Shown here: in pieces, positions 15,968 to 24,756 of the stretch
How positions within the stretch are numbered: the first letter of the stretch is position 1
How the letters are laid out: each line of letters opens with the position of its first letter
Source: Dyadobacter fermentans
GTDB lineage: Bacteria > Bacteroidota > Bacteroidia > Cytophagales > Spirosomataceae
Length of the DNA: 64,000 nt
NCBI RefSeq assembly: GCF_019924045.1
Contig: NZ_JAHXBN010000018.1
Location: 124,001 to 188,000 of the forward strand
Direction: 5' to 3'
The notes under the pieces: model-generated
Told to the model about the DNA's origin: nothing
The model's database searches: none
Seen by the model: the letters and a program-made list of their open reading frames with translations, nothing else
Translations under genes and position numbers: made by a program

Positions 15968-18519
15968 ACGCTCGCCGTGGCCAATGGCTCCGGCGCAGCC
16001 GCCGCTTGCAATATCCGATGGGGAAACAAAACTTCCAAGGTCATACCGCATTCACTGCGCACTTGAAAATTTCCTTCGAGGTCCTCTGCCAATCCTTTCA
16101 TTAACCTGAAACCAAAAGTTTCGACGGCGTCGATCTCGAACTCCCTGGGAAGTCCTATCCCGTCATCGGTAATGCTGAGCAAAATATCTTCCTCCGCGAC
16201 TTTGGTGAATGACACCCTCACCGTCCCTTCTCTCCCACCCGGAAATGCATATTTAAGCGAATTAGTAATCGCTTCATTTAAAATCAGACCAACAGGCACC
16301 GCCTGCGAAAGATCAAGCTCAATTTTTTCTACATCGATATTGAAAATGATGCGTTTTCCGGTATTGAAGCTGCTATCGAGATAAGAAACCAATTCGTGTA
16401 TGTAGCTCGACATTCCGATGCTCGTCAGGTCTTCGGACTGATAGATCCTTTGGTGCAGCATGGACATCGCCTGAATCCGGTGGCGGCTCTCTACAATCGC
16501 ATTGACCGCCACTTCCTCTTTGAGATAAGCCGATTGGGAATTCAGCAGGCTGATCACGATCTGCAAGTTGTTTTTCACTCGATGGTGTACCTCCCGGAGC
16601 AGCCATTCTTTCTCGGTCACCAGCTGGATCAGTGATGCGTTTTTGATGCTGATCGTCTTCTGTTGTTCCAGTAATTGTCTGTTCGTGCTTTGCTTGATGC
16701 GGTAGCCGTAATACAGAAGCCCCAGTAAACAAAGTAACACCGCAAATCCAACGTAAGTATATTTTTCGGTCCGGGCAGCCAGTTCGAGCTTTTCCTTATG
16801 CAATGCCGCTTCTTTCGTCAACAGTTTGATATCCTTCTCTCTCTCCGCCGCCTTGAAATTTGCTTTAAGGATCAGTACCTCTTTGTTTTGGGTATTATTT
16901 TCGATCGAGTCGTTCAGGAATTTGAAGCGCTGGTAATGCCGAATGGCAGCCATCAGATTACCCGCCGCGGAATCGACTTTAAAAAGCATATGCCGGGTGT
17001 CCCGTTCAAATGCTGGCGTCAGTTTTTTCGATTGCAGCGCCATTTTCAAATAGTTACCCGCGCGCTCAAACTTTCCGTTCTGCGTATAGAACTGCCCGAT
17101 CGTGAGGTACGCTTCCGCACCAGCTACCGTTTCCATCCTGCTAAAATTTGCCTTTTGCGAATATTCCACATCTTTATTGAGGCGTATCATTTCCAGATAG
17201 TACGCTTCGGCCCTGGCATATTCCCTGATGGCGGAGTAGCAATTTCCGAAGGCAAATGCCAACAGCTGCCGGTTCGCGGAAGTCTGGGGCGTATCTCTCT
17301 TTTTCACAAACGACTGTAAGAAGCTAAGCCCTTCTTCGGGATGCCCGCTTTTAATCTCCGCATCGATCAGGAGCCGCAGCAGGCTATACGTCCATACCCT
17401 GTGGACGGGGGTTGTTGCATACACGAGCTTATAATAGTTAATGGCCTCAGAATAGTTACCCATGCTTCGGTGAATGTTTCCAAGAGCCAGATAAATGGAA
17501 CTGAACTGACTGCTGTCCTTCAAAATTTGGAGGTTTTTCAGGCCCAGGAGGGCATAATGCAGGGCCTTATCAAAATTTCGCTGCTTTTCATAAAGTCCAG
17601 AAAGTCGTTGATAGGATGCCGTCAGTTCACCGTCCAGTTTCGCAGCTTGTAAGGTTTGTAATTCCAGCAAATACAATTTTTCGGTCAGCTCGGGTTTGTT
17701 ATGCTGCCAGTGATAATAGCCTTCCAGCCAGATACACGTGGCTACTTCCTCTGTATTCCCCAGCTCCTGGAACAATGTCCTTGCCTTTCTGATACTGTAA
17801 ACCTCTGTGGCATAGGTACTGTCCGAATCGGGAATGTAGCGCGCCAGCTCCTGCCAAAAATGCGCCTCCTGCTGCTTGTCACCTGTTTGCTGGTAATATC
17901 TGATAACGCGGTAGAAGCAATTTTTACCCAAAGTCATTTCACTTAACCGAAAATGGTATTTGGCCTGCGCAATGGCACTTTCGGTCATCCACCTTCTCGA
18001 CCGCTGCCTCGCACTAAGCTTCCTGGCCTGTTCCAGGTAAGGCAACGCCTTGTGCAGTTCCGCCGGGCTGGCATCTTTGTTATTGATATAATACTCGTTC
18101 AATACCAGCAGTAAGCGTATATACATTTCGCCATAAACATCTTTCAACACGGCTTTGGCCGATTGCAGGTCTCGCTTTTTGGTACATGCGTTGCAAATGA
18201 GGTTACAGGCACTGTTATGTCCCCGGGTGTAATTCAGAGATTTGCTGAGCGCCGCCGCCAGCCTGCCTATTATGACGGCGCTGTCCAGCGAACCTTTGGA
18301 ATCGTTCCAATAGTAAATACCGCCGATGTTGAGCAGCAGATTGACCTTCGTGGTATCCTCTTTTGCCACCTTCAATTGCCCCAGCCAGGAGGAAAGTTTA
18401 GCAAAGGGCTGCCGGTCTATTCCAATACCGTCTGCCGTGGGTTGGGCGCTGGTGAAACGGCAATAGGCCAGTACCAGGCATAGTACAAATACAGCTTTTC
18501 GCCTCATAGCATAATTCAT
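15964..18519 (-). CDS. TPR-containing sensor histidine kinase (HisKA_2 type)
   Basis: The 851-residue protein has a signal peptide ending near residue 26 (FTSAQ), a periplasmic region of TPR-like helices to about residue 590, and one membrane span (VGFAVLLCLLGLLYYGY). A short coiled linker precedes the kinase core. The dimerisation/phospho-acceptor motif EVHHRVKNNLQIV has the active His near 645. The HATPase domain follows (LILNEAITNSLKYAF, DDGIGLP). The HisKA_2 subtype is common for kinases that act on stand-alone regulators. Its gene converges on the NtrC-type regulator at 14584, which suggests a cognate pair. The periplasmic ligand is unknown. Confidence 0.9.
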   Translation of the reverse strand: MNYAMRRKAVFVLCLVLAYCRFTSAQPTADGIGIDRQPFAKLSSWLGQLKVAKEDTTKVNLLLNIGGIYYWNDSKGSLDSAVIIGRLAAALSKSLNYTRGHNSACNLICNACTKKRDLQSAKAVLKDVYGEMYIRLLLVLNEYYINNKDASPAELHKALPYLEQARKLSARQRSRRWMTESAIAQAKYHFRLSEMTLGKNCFYRVIRYYQQTGDKQQEAHFWQELARYIPDSDSTYATEVYSIRKARTLFQELGNTEEVATCIWLEGYYHWQHNKPELTEKLYLLELQTLQAAKLDGELTASYQRLSGLYEKQRNFDKALHYALLGLKNLQILKDSSQFSSIYLALGNIHRSMGNYSEAINYYKLVYATTPVHRVWTYSLLRLLIDAEIKSGHPEEGLSFLQSFVKKRDTPQTSANRQLLAFAFGNCYSAIREYARAEAYYLEMIRLNKDVEYSQKANFSRMETVAGAEAYLTIGQFYTQNGKFERAGNYLKMALQSKKLTPAFERDTRHMLFKVDSAAGNLMAAIRHYQRFKFLNDSIENNTQNKEVLILKANFKAAEREKDIKLLTKEAALHKEKLELAARTEKYTYVGFAVLLCLLGLLYYGYRIKQSTNRQLLEQQKTISIKNASLIQLVTEKEWLLREVHHRVKNNLQIVISLLNSQSAYLKEEVAVNAIVESRHRIQAMSMLHQRIYQSEDLTSIGMSSYIHELVSYLDSSFNTGKRIIFNIDVEKIELDLSQAVPVGLILNEAITNSLKYAFPGGREGTVRVSFTKVAEEDILLSITDDGIGLPREFEIDAVETFGFRLMKGLAEDLEGNFQVRSECGMTLEVLFPHRILQAAAAPEPLATASV

Positions 18520-18773
18520 TGATTTTGAGCAATCACATTCCTCTCTTACCGGGAAGCCATTACCAAATTACAATCTTTAAAAGGTGTTTCATACGGTAGC
18601 GACGAACAAATTTTGAGCTAAAATGAAAATCTCAAGAAATGGCGAAATATCGTATTGAAGTTATCAACAAAAATAATTCAATACTCTAATTATCAGTCAA
18701 TTGAACAATGGCATAAGTTTCGTATAGTGTCCCTATTATTTTACATAAGTGATCACCTACGCTCACAATAAAT

Positions 18774-19349
18774 ATGGAGAAATTGCGAAAACACATTGAA
18801 GAAATCACGCCGGTAAGCGACGTTGAATTTGAGTATATCAGGACGTTCTTCACCGTCAAAAAAGTGAGGAAGCATCAGTTCCTGATACAGGCCGGCGATA
18901 AGGTATCCTGTGAATACTGGATCGCCAACGGCGCATTTCGCGCCTTTTATGTGGATGACTCCGGCAAGGAACACATCTTGCAGTTTGCACTCGAAAATTC
19001 CTGGCTATCCGATTACAATGCGCTCTTTCATGAAACCGAATCGAATGTAAACGTAATTTGCATGGAGCAGGCGGAGGTACTATGCCTCTCGCTTCCCGCC
19101 CGCGAGAAACTGGCGGCGGAGCTGCACAAAATGGAGCGCTTTTTCCGTGTGAAAGTCACAACCGGATATACTGCCCAGCAGCACCGGATTATCTCGTTGC
19201 TTTCACAGAATCCCAGGCAACGCTATGAAGAGTTCGAGAACCGGCACCCGGAAATTATTCGGAAAATACCTAAAAAGTACATTGCCGAATACCTGGGCAT
19301 CAGTCGCGAAACGCTTAGCCGCCTCTACCCCGCCAGCCGCCGGCATTAA
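18774..19349 (+). CDS. Crp/Fnr-family transcriptional regulator
   Basis: The 191-residue protein has an N-terminal cNMP-binding-type barrel (about 20-115; FLIQAGDKVSCEYWIANGAFRAFY) and a C-terminal helix-turn-helix (KKYIAEYLGISRETLSRL). The recognition helix contains the RETLSR pattern, close to the RETVSR of classical Crp proteins that read TGTGA half-sites. A perfect TGTGA-N6-TCACA palindrome lies 12 bases beyond its stop, in front of the enzyme operon at 19490. It is therefore the best candidate to control that operon and the two other boxes in the window. A GTGATCAC palindrome at 18749 lies just before its own start. Confidence 0.9.
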   Translation: MEKLRKHIEEITPVSDVEFEYIRTFFTVKKVRKHQFLIQAGDKVSCEYWIANGAFRAFYVDDSGKEHILQFALENSWLSDYNALFHETESNVNVICMEQAEVLCLSLPAREKLAAELHKMERFFRVKVTTGYTAQQHRIISLLSQNPRQRYEEFENRHPEIIRKIPKKYIAEYLGISRETLSRLYPASRRH

Positions 19350-19361
19350 CTGCCTGGATAA

Positions 19362-19429
19362 TGTGACCGCGGTCACAGATTAATAGTGATTTCGTTCAAC
19401 CATTTGTTGCGCGGTTCGATGGAACTTTG
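19362..19429 (+). promoter_or_regulatory. Crp-type box and promoter for the 19490 operon
   Basis: TGTGACCGCGGTCACA (19362-19377) is a perfect 16-bp palindrome. Its centre is 52.5 bp upstream of GAACTTTG (19422-19429), a one-mismatch version of TAnnTTTG. TTTG at 19403 could serve as the -33 element with a short spacer of 15 bases. The first ATG of the operon is 61 bases further on. Confidence 0.7.
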
Positions 19430-19489
19430 CCAGCAGGAAAAGTAACAGGCGTGAAAGACCTGATTGCATCACAATGATAGCTGAGAACC

Positions 19490-20128
19490 ATGAAAGCGTT
19501 GATCATCGGAGGAACGGGTGCCACCGGCAGGGACCTGATGAATGTGCTGCTGGCCGACCCTGTTTACACACGTATAGTAAGTTTCGTTCGCCGGTCGGCT
19601 GGCATTGTGCATCCGAAACTTACCGAGCACATTATCGACTTTAACGAACTGGACAATTTCGCCGCGCACATGCACGGAGACGTTTGGTTTTCCTGCCTCG
19701 GAACGACACGAAAATCAGCCGGTTCCAGGGATCAGCAGTGGCGGATCGATTTCGAGCTGCCCTTGAAATTCGCACACATTGCCAGACGAAACGGTGTACT
19801 GCGGGCGGTACTGCTGTCGTCCTACGGCGCTTCATCGGCAAGCGGCGTGCACTACCTGAAAATAAAAGGGCAGCTGGAAGAGCAGATCGCCGGCCTGATG
19901 TTCGAGCAGTACATTATTTTCAGGCCGGGCCATTTGCTCCGGACCAATACGGACCGCCCGGTGGAGCGTTTCACGACCGGCCTGCTCGTTTTGATGAACG
20001 GGCTCGGGCTTTTGCAAAAGTACCGGGCGCTGCCGACCGCCACGCTGGCACAAAAGCTCGCCAAAGCCCCCAAGGTCCTCGCTTCGGGTGTGCACGTGAT
20101 CGAGCTGGACGAAATCTTCTTGTTTTAA
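19490..20128 (+). CDS. NAD(P)-binding Rossmann protein (atypical SDR)
   Basis: The 212-residue protein opens with a dinucleotide-binding loop, GGTGATG (residues 7-13), in the pattern of atypical short-chain dehydrogenases of the TIP30/NmrA group. CLGTTRKSAGS and a SSYGAS segment followed by YLKIKG supply Ser and a Tyr-x-x-x-Lys, as in the SDR active site. RPGHLL is the usual strand after the catalytic region. Substrate cannot be deduced. It is first in a four-gene operon with cupin, CMD-like and hydrolase genes at gaps of 21-39 bases, all downstream of the Crp box. Confidence 0.82.
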   Translation: MKALIIGGTGATGRDLMNVLLADPVYTRIVSFVRRSAGIVHPKLTEHIIDFNELDNFAAHMHGDVWFSCLGTTRKSAGSRDQQWRIDFELPLKFAHIARRNGVLRAVLLSSYGASSASGVHYLKIKGQLEEQIAGLMFEQYIIFRPGHLLRTNTDRPVERFTTGLLVLMNGLGLLQKYRALPTATLAQKLAKAPKVLASGVHVIELDEIFLF

Positions 20129-20149
20129 AATCTATTTAAATACAAAGTC

Positions 20150-20713
20150 ATGAGCCAAACTCTCAAAACATTCAGACGCATCGTGACCGGGCACGACGCG
20201 GATGGCAATGCGATCGTCGTTTCGGATGCGCCACCCGCACGCACACAGCTTGTAGGCGGCCCCGGCGGGCCTACCTTCGTCGAGGTGTGGCATACCCTGG
20301 AAACTCCCGCATTGATCCGTCGCCAACCCGACGACACGGACGAGGCCGGGCTGGTACTGCCCCCACCGAAAAATGCCACGCGTATCAGGGTGATCGAATT
20401 CCCGCCCGAAGGCGAAGAAATCCGTCGATTGACCGGTGCCGATGCGGCCGCGAAGTTCAAATCGATGGGCGACGAAGGTGCTTCGACTTCCGCATCGGGC
20501 GCACCACACCCGCTCATGCACCGCACCCAAACCGTCGATTACGGGATCGTGCTCGAAGGAGAAATAACCCTCGTACTCGACCGTGCCGAGACCATCATCC
20601 GAACCGGCGATATCGTGATCCAGAATGGAACAAACCACGCCTGGGCGAACCGTTCCGGTAGTCCCTGCCGGATGGCATTTGTCCTGATCGACGGCGAGTT
20701 CAATCTTGCGTAG
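20150..20713 (+). CDS. Cupin domain protein
   Basis: The 187-residue protein carries a C-terminal cupin fold. The first cupin motif is around residues 122-140 (HPLMHRTQTVDYGIVLEG) and the second around 155-175 (GDIVIQNGTNHAWANR). His residues at both motifs could bind a metal, although the first motif lacks the classic HxH. The first 100 residues are a conserved extension containing WHTLETPALIRR. Similar proteins are found in small catabolic operons without assigned reactions. It is the second gene of the operon, 21 bases after the NAD(P)-binding protein and 22 bases before the CMD-like gene. Confidence 0.82.
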   Translation: MSQTLKTFRRIVTGHDADGNAIVVSDAPPARTQLVGGPGGPTFVEVWHTLETPALIRRQPDDTDEAGLVLPPPKNATRIRVIEFPPEGEEIRRLTGADAAAKFKSMGDEGASTSASGAPHPLMHRTQTVDYGIVLEGEITLVLDRAETIIRTGDIVIQNGTNHAWANRSGSPCRMAFVLIDGEFNLA

Positions 20714-20735
20714 CCTTCAATACTCTCTCAATATT

Positions 20736-21305
20736 ATGCGTATCAAACCATTAGTCCCCGAAAGCCTGAGCCCCGACCTGCGCTTTGTGCACGATGAAAT
20801 CGCCAGTCTGGTGTCCGGTAGCCAGGGCCAGGTGAAAATGCTCGACGGGCAGGGGGCATTGCTGGGCCCATTCGCCCCCATGCTGCATTTTCCGCAATTC
20901 GGCGTTCCGGCGCTGAGTTTTTTGAGGACGCTCGACATCCACGCCACGTTGTCGCAAACGGTCCGTGAAGTAGCCATCCTTACTGTGGGAGGCTTGTTTG
21001 GTGCAAAGTTCCAGCTTTACGCCCACGAAATTATGGCCGAAGCTTTCGGCCTGGCGCCGGATATCGTTGCATCGCTGGCAGCCGCCGGCCAGCCTTACGG
21101 GCTAACCGCCCAGGAAGCCATCGCACACAACATGGCCAATTGCCTCGTTAAAGGCCGCATTGTTCCCGAGTCGACCTACCGCCACGCCGTGAGCCTGCTG
21201 GGCCGCGAAGGGGTCGCCGAATTGTATTTCCTGGTTGGCGGGTATAGTCTCATTGCCGTCATCCTGAATGGCTTCGACATGCCGGCGCCTGAAAAGCCGG
21301 TGTAA
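20736..21305 (+). CDS. Carboxymuconolactone decarboxylase-family protein
   Basis: The start at ATG 20736 gives 189 residues; an in-frame ATG at 20706 would overlap the cupin stop. The AhpD/CMD helix pair is recognisable (TVREVAILTVGGLFGAKFQLYAHEIMAEAFGL), followed by AQEAIAHNMANCLVKG. The redox CxxC of AhpD-type members is absent: the position reads GAKFQ. It is therefore closer to the decarboxylase/isomerase-like branch or to a non-redox homologue. It lies in an operon with the cupin and a lipoprotein hydrolase, which suggests successive steps on a cyclic or lactone-type compound. Confidence 0.8.
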   Translation: MRIKPLVPESLSPDLRFVHDEIASLVSGSQGQVKMLDGQGALLGPFAPMLHFPQFGVPALSFLRTLDIHATLSQTVREVAILTVGGLFGAKFQLYAHEIMAEAFGLAPDIVASLAAAGQPYGLTAQEAIAHNMANCLVKGRIVPESTYRHAVSLLGREGVAELYFLVGGYSLIAVILNGFDMPAPEKPV

Positions 21306-21344
21306 GCAAGATTTTTGTAAACCTATTATTTCATATCCATCAAA

Positions 21345-22151
21345 ATGATGAAAACAACCAGTCTGATGCTCCTATCGGCGGCATTCGCACTCTCAGCCAT
21401 GGCCTCATGCACACAAGACGACCATGCGCCCGCACATACCTACGTGCTCGTGCATGGCGCGTGGCAGGCGCCTTACGTGTGGGACGACGTTCGTACCCAA
21501 TTGACCAGTTCCGGAAATAAAGTAATCGTGGTGGAGCTGCCGGGCCACGGCTCCGACCAAACAGCACCACACCTGCTATCTTTGGACGTTTACCGCGATA
21601 AGGTGATCCAGGCAATCAATTCGGCAAACGGCAAGGTCATCCTGGTGGGGCACAGCATGGGCGGCATGGTGGTCACCCATGTGGCGGAGCAGGTACCGTC
21701 CCAAATCGAGAAGCTGGTTTACATCGGCGCGTTCCTGCCGGCTAATGGCCAGTCGTTGCTGGAACTGGCCAACACCGATCCCGATTCGAAACTAGGGCCG
21801 GCATTGAGCCAATCTCCCGACAAGCTGTTGCTGAATGTGAACCAGGCCGAACTCACCAACCTTTTCATTCCGGACGGCACACAGGCCGCCAAGGATAAGG
21901 TAGCTGCCAACTACCGCGCCGAGCCCGCCATTCCATTTACGAACACCATAACATTAACCAGCGCGGGATTCGGATCGGTGGCAAAGGTGTATATCAAAAC
22001 CCTTCAGGACATTGTGATCTCCCCGGGATTACAAGACCGCATGATAACCGCTGCCGGCATCAAAACGGTCTACGAGGTGAATACCAGCCACTCGCCTTTC
22101 CTTTCACAACCCAAATCGGTGGGAGATTTGCTGGAAAAGGTTGCTAAATGA
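21345..22151 (+). CDS. Alpha/beta-hydrolase lipoprotein
   Basis: The 268-residue protein has a lipoprotein signal with Cys22 (SAMASC). The alpha/beta-hydrolase fold shows the oxyanion strand YVLVHGAWQAPYVW, the nucleophile Ser104 in GHSMGG, and His249 in NTSHSPF. The acid is probably in the region before TLQDIVISP. The pattern matches the EstC/methylesterase-type hydrolases. Anchoring in the envelope suggests it cleaves an incoming ester or lactone. It is last in the four-gene operon and converges on the pyruvyl-transferase-like gene 17 bases away. Confidence 0.85.
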   Translation: MMKTTSLMLLSAAFALSAMASCTQDDHAPAHTYVLVHGAWQAPYVWDDVRTQLTSSGNKVIVVELPGHGSDQTAPHLLSLDVYRDKVIQAINSANGKVILVGHSMGGMVVTHVAEQVPSQIEKLVYIGAFLPANGQSLLELANTDPDSKLGPALSQSPDKLLLNVNQAELTNLFIPDGTQAAKDKVAANYRAEPAIPFTNTITLTSAGFGSVAKVYIKTLQDIVISPGLQDRMITAAGIKTVYEVNTSHSPFLSQPKSVGDLLEKVAK

Positions 22152-22168
22152 CGGGTGTCCGACCTCTG

Positions 22169-23437
22169 TCAAACCTTCTCGCCCACAATCGTGAATACGG
22201 CACTATAGCGCTCCCTGACGTTGCTCATGGCCGTCCGGACCTTTTTCAATGCAGTATTGTAGCCTGCATTCACCTCCAACAGGCGTTCGGTGATCTGTTT
22301 TGCATTGGTTTGCTCGATTTCAAACGTCCAATCTGCCAGGCCTAAATCGTAGTACATCTGGCCTTTAATGGTATCCTCGGGCTGGCGCAGGTAGAAGCAA
22401 GGCGTACCATTCGTCGCGGCGATGATCGGCGAATGGCATTCGAAGCTCAGCACCGCTTGCGCTCTTTTGTAAAGGGAGGCGGCCTCGTCGGGCAGCCAGT
22501 AGCCGTGTTTCACGATGTAAGGCTTTACGTCGTCGGGCAGCGGGTTGATCAGTAGCTCATCCATCACGTCCAGTTGATAGGTCATTTCCGGGCATACCAC
22601 CACTTTCCCTTTGGTTTTTCGCACCCAGGCCACCATCGCTTCGCGTAATTTGGCATGATCGATTTCCTTCCATTTGTCGTTGAGCTCATCCACTTCACGG
22701 ATGCGTTCGGGGCTCCATCCGGCATTGTTGGGCCTGATCTTGTAATACGGCGTCCGTCTTAACCGGGGAATGACGCAGATAAATTTCCGGTCGGTGAGCT
22801 TGTTCTCGCTGATAAATTTCGCTGCGGCGGCATCGTCGTGGATGTCCATCGCAAATGTGGCATCCGGCGCGAACGCGATATGATTTCCTTCGAGGCCCGC
22901 TTCTTTCAGCTTCGCGATCGACGCCGTTTCGCGGGTAAAAATGAAGGACGCATTTTGAATGATCCTTTTCAAGTCGGGCGTAACGTCCTGGATGGTGACC
23001 CCGAAAATCCCGAATGGCTTTTGGGTCTGCTTTTGCCAGCTGTCCAGATAGTCGGCCGCCACTACCGACGGGCCTGAGCCATGAAGGAAGAAGTCGGCGG
23101 AGGCAAATGCCTTTTTTACGTCGTCGGATTGCGGTTCACCTTCCTTACTGACCTGTCCGTGAATAATTTGCAAATCGGGATAGTGCTTTTTGAGCATACC
23201 TTCGGCGAAGTCGCTTTTGCTCTTTTTCCAAAGGATCAGCTTCGCTTTCGGCAACCGTTTTTTGAGCAATGCGATAAGTCCCGGCGTATGCGCGATATCG
23301 CCGATATTCACATCCTGCCAACCCGAAACAAACAGGATCGTGGGATCGGCCTTCGCTTGCGCCATTTCGCCCAACAGCATCACTCCCGCCAGCGCGGCGG
23401 CATTTTTTATAAAATCTCTTCTGTTTTTCAAATGCAT
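22169..23437 (-). CDS. Tat-signal polysaccharide pyruvyl transferase-family protein (copy 2)
   Basis: The 422-residue protein starts with a twin-arginine signal, NRRDFIKNAA, followed by a hydrophobic stretch and AQAKA. The rest matches the polysaccharide pyruvyl transferase family (PF04230 type): NIGDIAHTPGLIALL, then FFLHGSGPSVV, FIFTRETASIAKL, FAPDATFAMD and SFECHSPIIAATNGTP. Known members transfer pyruvate from phosphoenolpyruvate to sugars in the cytosol, and a few homologues have other roles. Here export is predicted, so a cytosolic donor would not be available. It is the last gene of the sigma/FecR/SusCD locus and a paralogue of the next gene upstream, 33 bases away. Confidence 0.82.
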   Translation of the reverse strand: MHLKNRRDFIKNAAALAGVMLLGEMAQAKADPTILFVSGWQDVNIGDIAHTPGLIALLKKRLPKAKLILWKKSKSDFAEGMLKKHYPDLQIIHGQVSKEGEPQSDDVKKAFASADFFLHGSGPSVVAADYLDSWQKQTQKPFGIFGVTIQDVTPDLKRIIQNASFIFTRETASIAKLKEAGLEGNHIAFAPDATFAMDIHDDAAAAKFISENKLTDRKFICVIPRLRRTPYYKIRPNNAGWSPERIREVDELNDKWKEIDHAKLREAMVAWVRKTKGKVVVCPEMTYQLDVMDELLINPLPDDVKPYIVKHGYWLPDEAASLYKRAQAVLSFECHSPIIAATNGTPCFYLRQPEDTIKGQMYYDLGLADWTFEIEQTNAKQITERLLEVNAGYNTALKKVRTAMSNVRERYSAVFTIVGEKV

Positions 23438-23470
23438 GATTGATAAGAATTTAAACTTCTCTTTTTTAAC

Positions 23471-24733
23471 CTAACTGAGGTATTGCCCCATCAATGCCAT
23501 CGTTTCCTTCTGGCGCTTATGTACAAATGCGAGTGCCTTGTCGACCTTCCGCGAGGTCGCTTTTTTGTTGGTAAGCATGTCCAGCACAGTAGGCACCAGC
23601 CTATCGATATCGGCGGGTTTGTCGAAATCGAAAAGCCACTCGTCCAGCCCTATATCTTTCCACATAATACCCTTGCTGGTTTGCTCCTCGAAGCGGCACA
23701 CGATCGCAGGAATGCGGTTGCCGATGCACATAATGGGTGAATGCATTTCGATGCCGAACAGCCCCGCCGAACGTACATAAGTACTGATCGCTTCATCGGT
23801 GAGCCAGTACTCCGTCCGCAGCACCGTTTTTTGCTTCACATCGTCGGGCAGCGGGTCAAAAAGCATTTCTTTGCCGATCCGCATCTGCGTTTCGTTTTCG
23901 GGGACGATCAGGATTTTGTAAGGCGTCCGGCGGGCCACGGCGGTGATCGCCGCTCGGATCGGCGCATTGTCGTGCTCCTTCATGGCCTCGTTGCGGGCGT
24001 GCTTGTCGGCATTCGGTTTCTGGTTCTTGCGGGGCAACTCCCACCAGGGCGTGAAACGAAGCTGCGGAATCACACACACGAACTGGCCGTTTTTCAGGTC
24101 ATGATTTTTCAGAAATGCGCTTGCTTTCGCATCATCTTTCAAATCCACGGCGAATGCGCCATCCGGGCAAAATTCCATAACGGTCGATTTTACCCCTTTT
24201 TCCCGGGCAAACGCAAGCGAGGCCGAGTCCCGGAACAGGGCAAATTGCGCGCCCGTCATAGTGGAAACGTCTTCCGGTTTGAACTTCCAGCGATCGGCGG
24301 GCAGGCCGTACACTCCCGGAAATGTAATACCATAAATGCCGTAGGGCTTACCGGTTTGCTCCTTCCACAATGCCAGGTCTTTACCGCGCACCAAAGAGGG
24401 GCCCGAGCCATGCAGCATGAAGGCACATTCTGCAAATGCCTTTCCGACATCGGCTTCCGATGTAATGATTTTCAATTTGGGAAAGCGTTTCATGAGCATC
24501 TGGTCCACGCCTTTGCCGATATCGACCGGCCATAAACGCACTTCAACGTCGGGATAATGCTGCTCCAACAACGTGATAACGCCCGGTGTGTGCCCGATAT
24601 CGCCGATATTTTCGACCTGCCACGACGACCGGAGCAGAATACTGCGCTGCGCCGCCCCACCAAACGCGTCCAAGCCCGCCGCGAGGCCCGATAACAATAC
24701 ACTGTATTTCAGAAATGATCTTCTGGACTGCAT
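23471..24733 (-). CDS. Tat-signal polysaccharide pyruvyl transferase-family protein (copy 1)
   Basis: The 420-residue protein begins with a textbook Tat motif, SRRSFLKYS, plus a hydrophobic region ending about residue 29. It shares all landmarks of its downstream paralogue: NIGDIGHTPGVITLL, FMLHGSGPSLV, LFRDSASLAFAREKG, FCPDGAFAVDLKDDA, FVCVIPQLRFTPW, DPLPDDVK and EMHSPIMCIGNR. The pair evidently arose by tandem duplication and then diverged. It follows SusD by 78 bases on the same strand. Possible roles are modification or recognition of the glycan handled by the SusC/D complex. The catalytic donor is unknown. Confidence 0.82.
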   Translation of the reverse strand: MQSRRSFLKYSVLLSGLAAGLDAFGGAAQRSILLRSSWQVENIGDIGHTPGVITLLEQHYPDVEVRLWPVDIGKGVDQMLMKRFPKLKIITSEADVGKAFAECAFMLHGSGPSLVRGKDLALWKEQTGKPYGIYGITFPGVYGLPADRWKFKPEDVSTMTGAQFALFRDSASLAFAREKGVKSTVMEFCPDGAFAVDLKDDAKASAFLKNHDLKNGQFVCVIPQLRFTPWWELPRKNQKPNADKHARNEAMKEHDNAPIRAAITAVARRTPYKILIVPENETQMRIGKEMLFDPLPDDVKQKTVLRTEYWLTDEAISTYVRSAGLFGIEMHSPIMCIGNRIPAIVCRFEEQTSKGIMWKDIGLDEWLFDFDKPADIDRLVPTVLDMLTNKKATSRKVDKALAFVHKRQKETMALMGQYLS

Positions 24734-24756
24734 GTGGTTAAGAGTTTAGAGTTGAG

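Noticed and set aside
23741..24535. Plus-strand open frame of 264 codons inside the first pyruvyl-transferase-like gene
   Set aside because: Antisense to a gene with a paralogue that confirms the coding strand.
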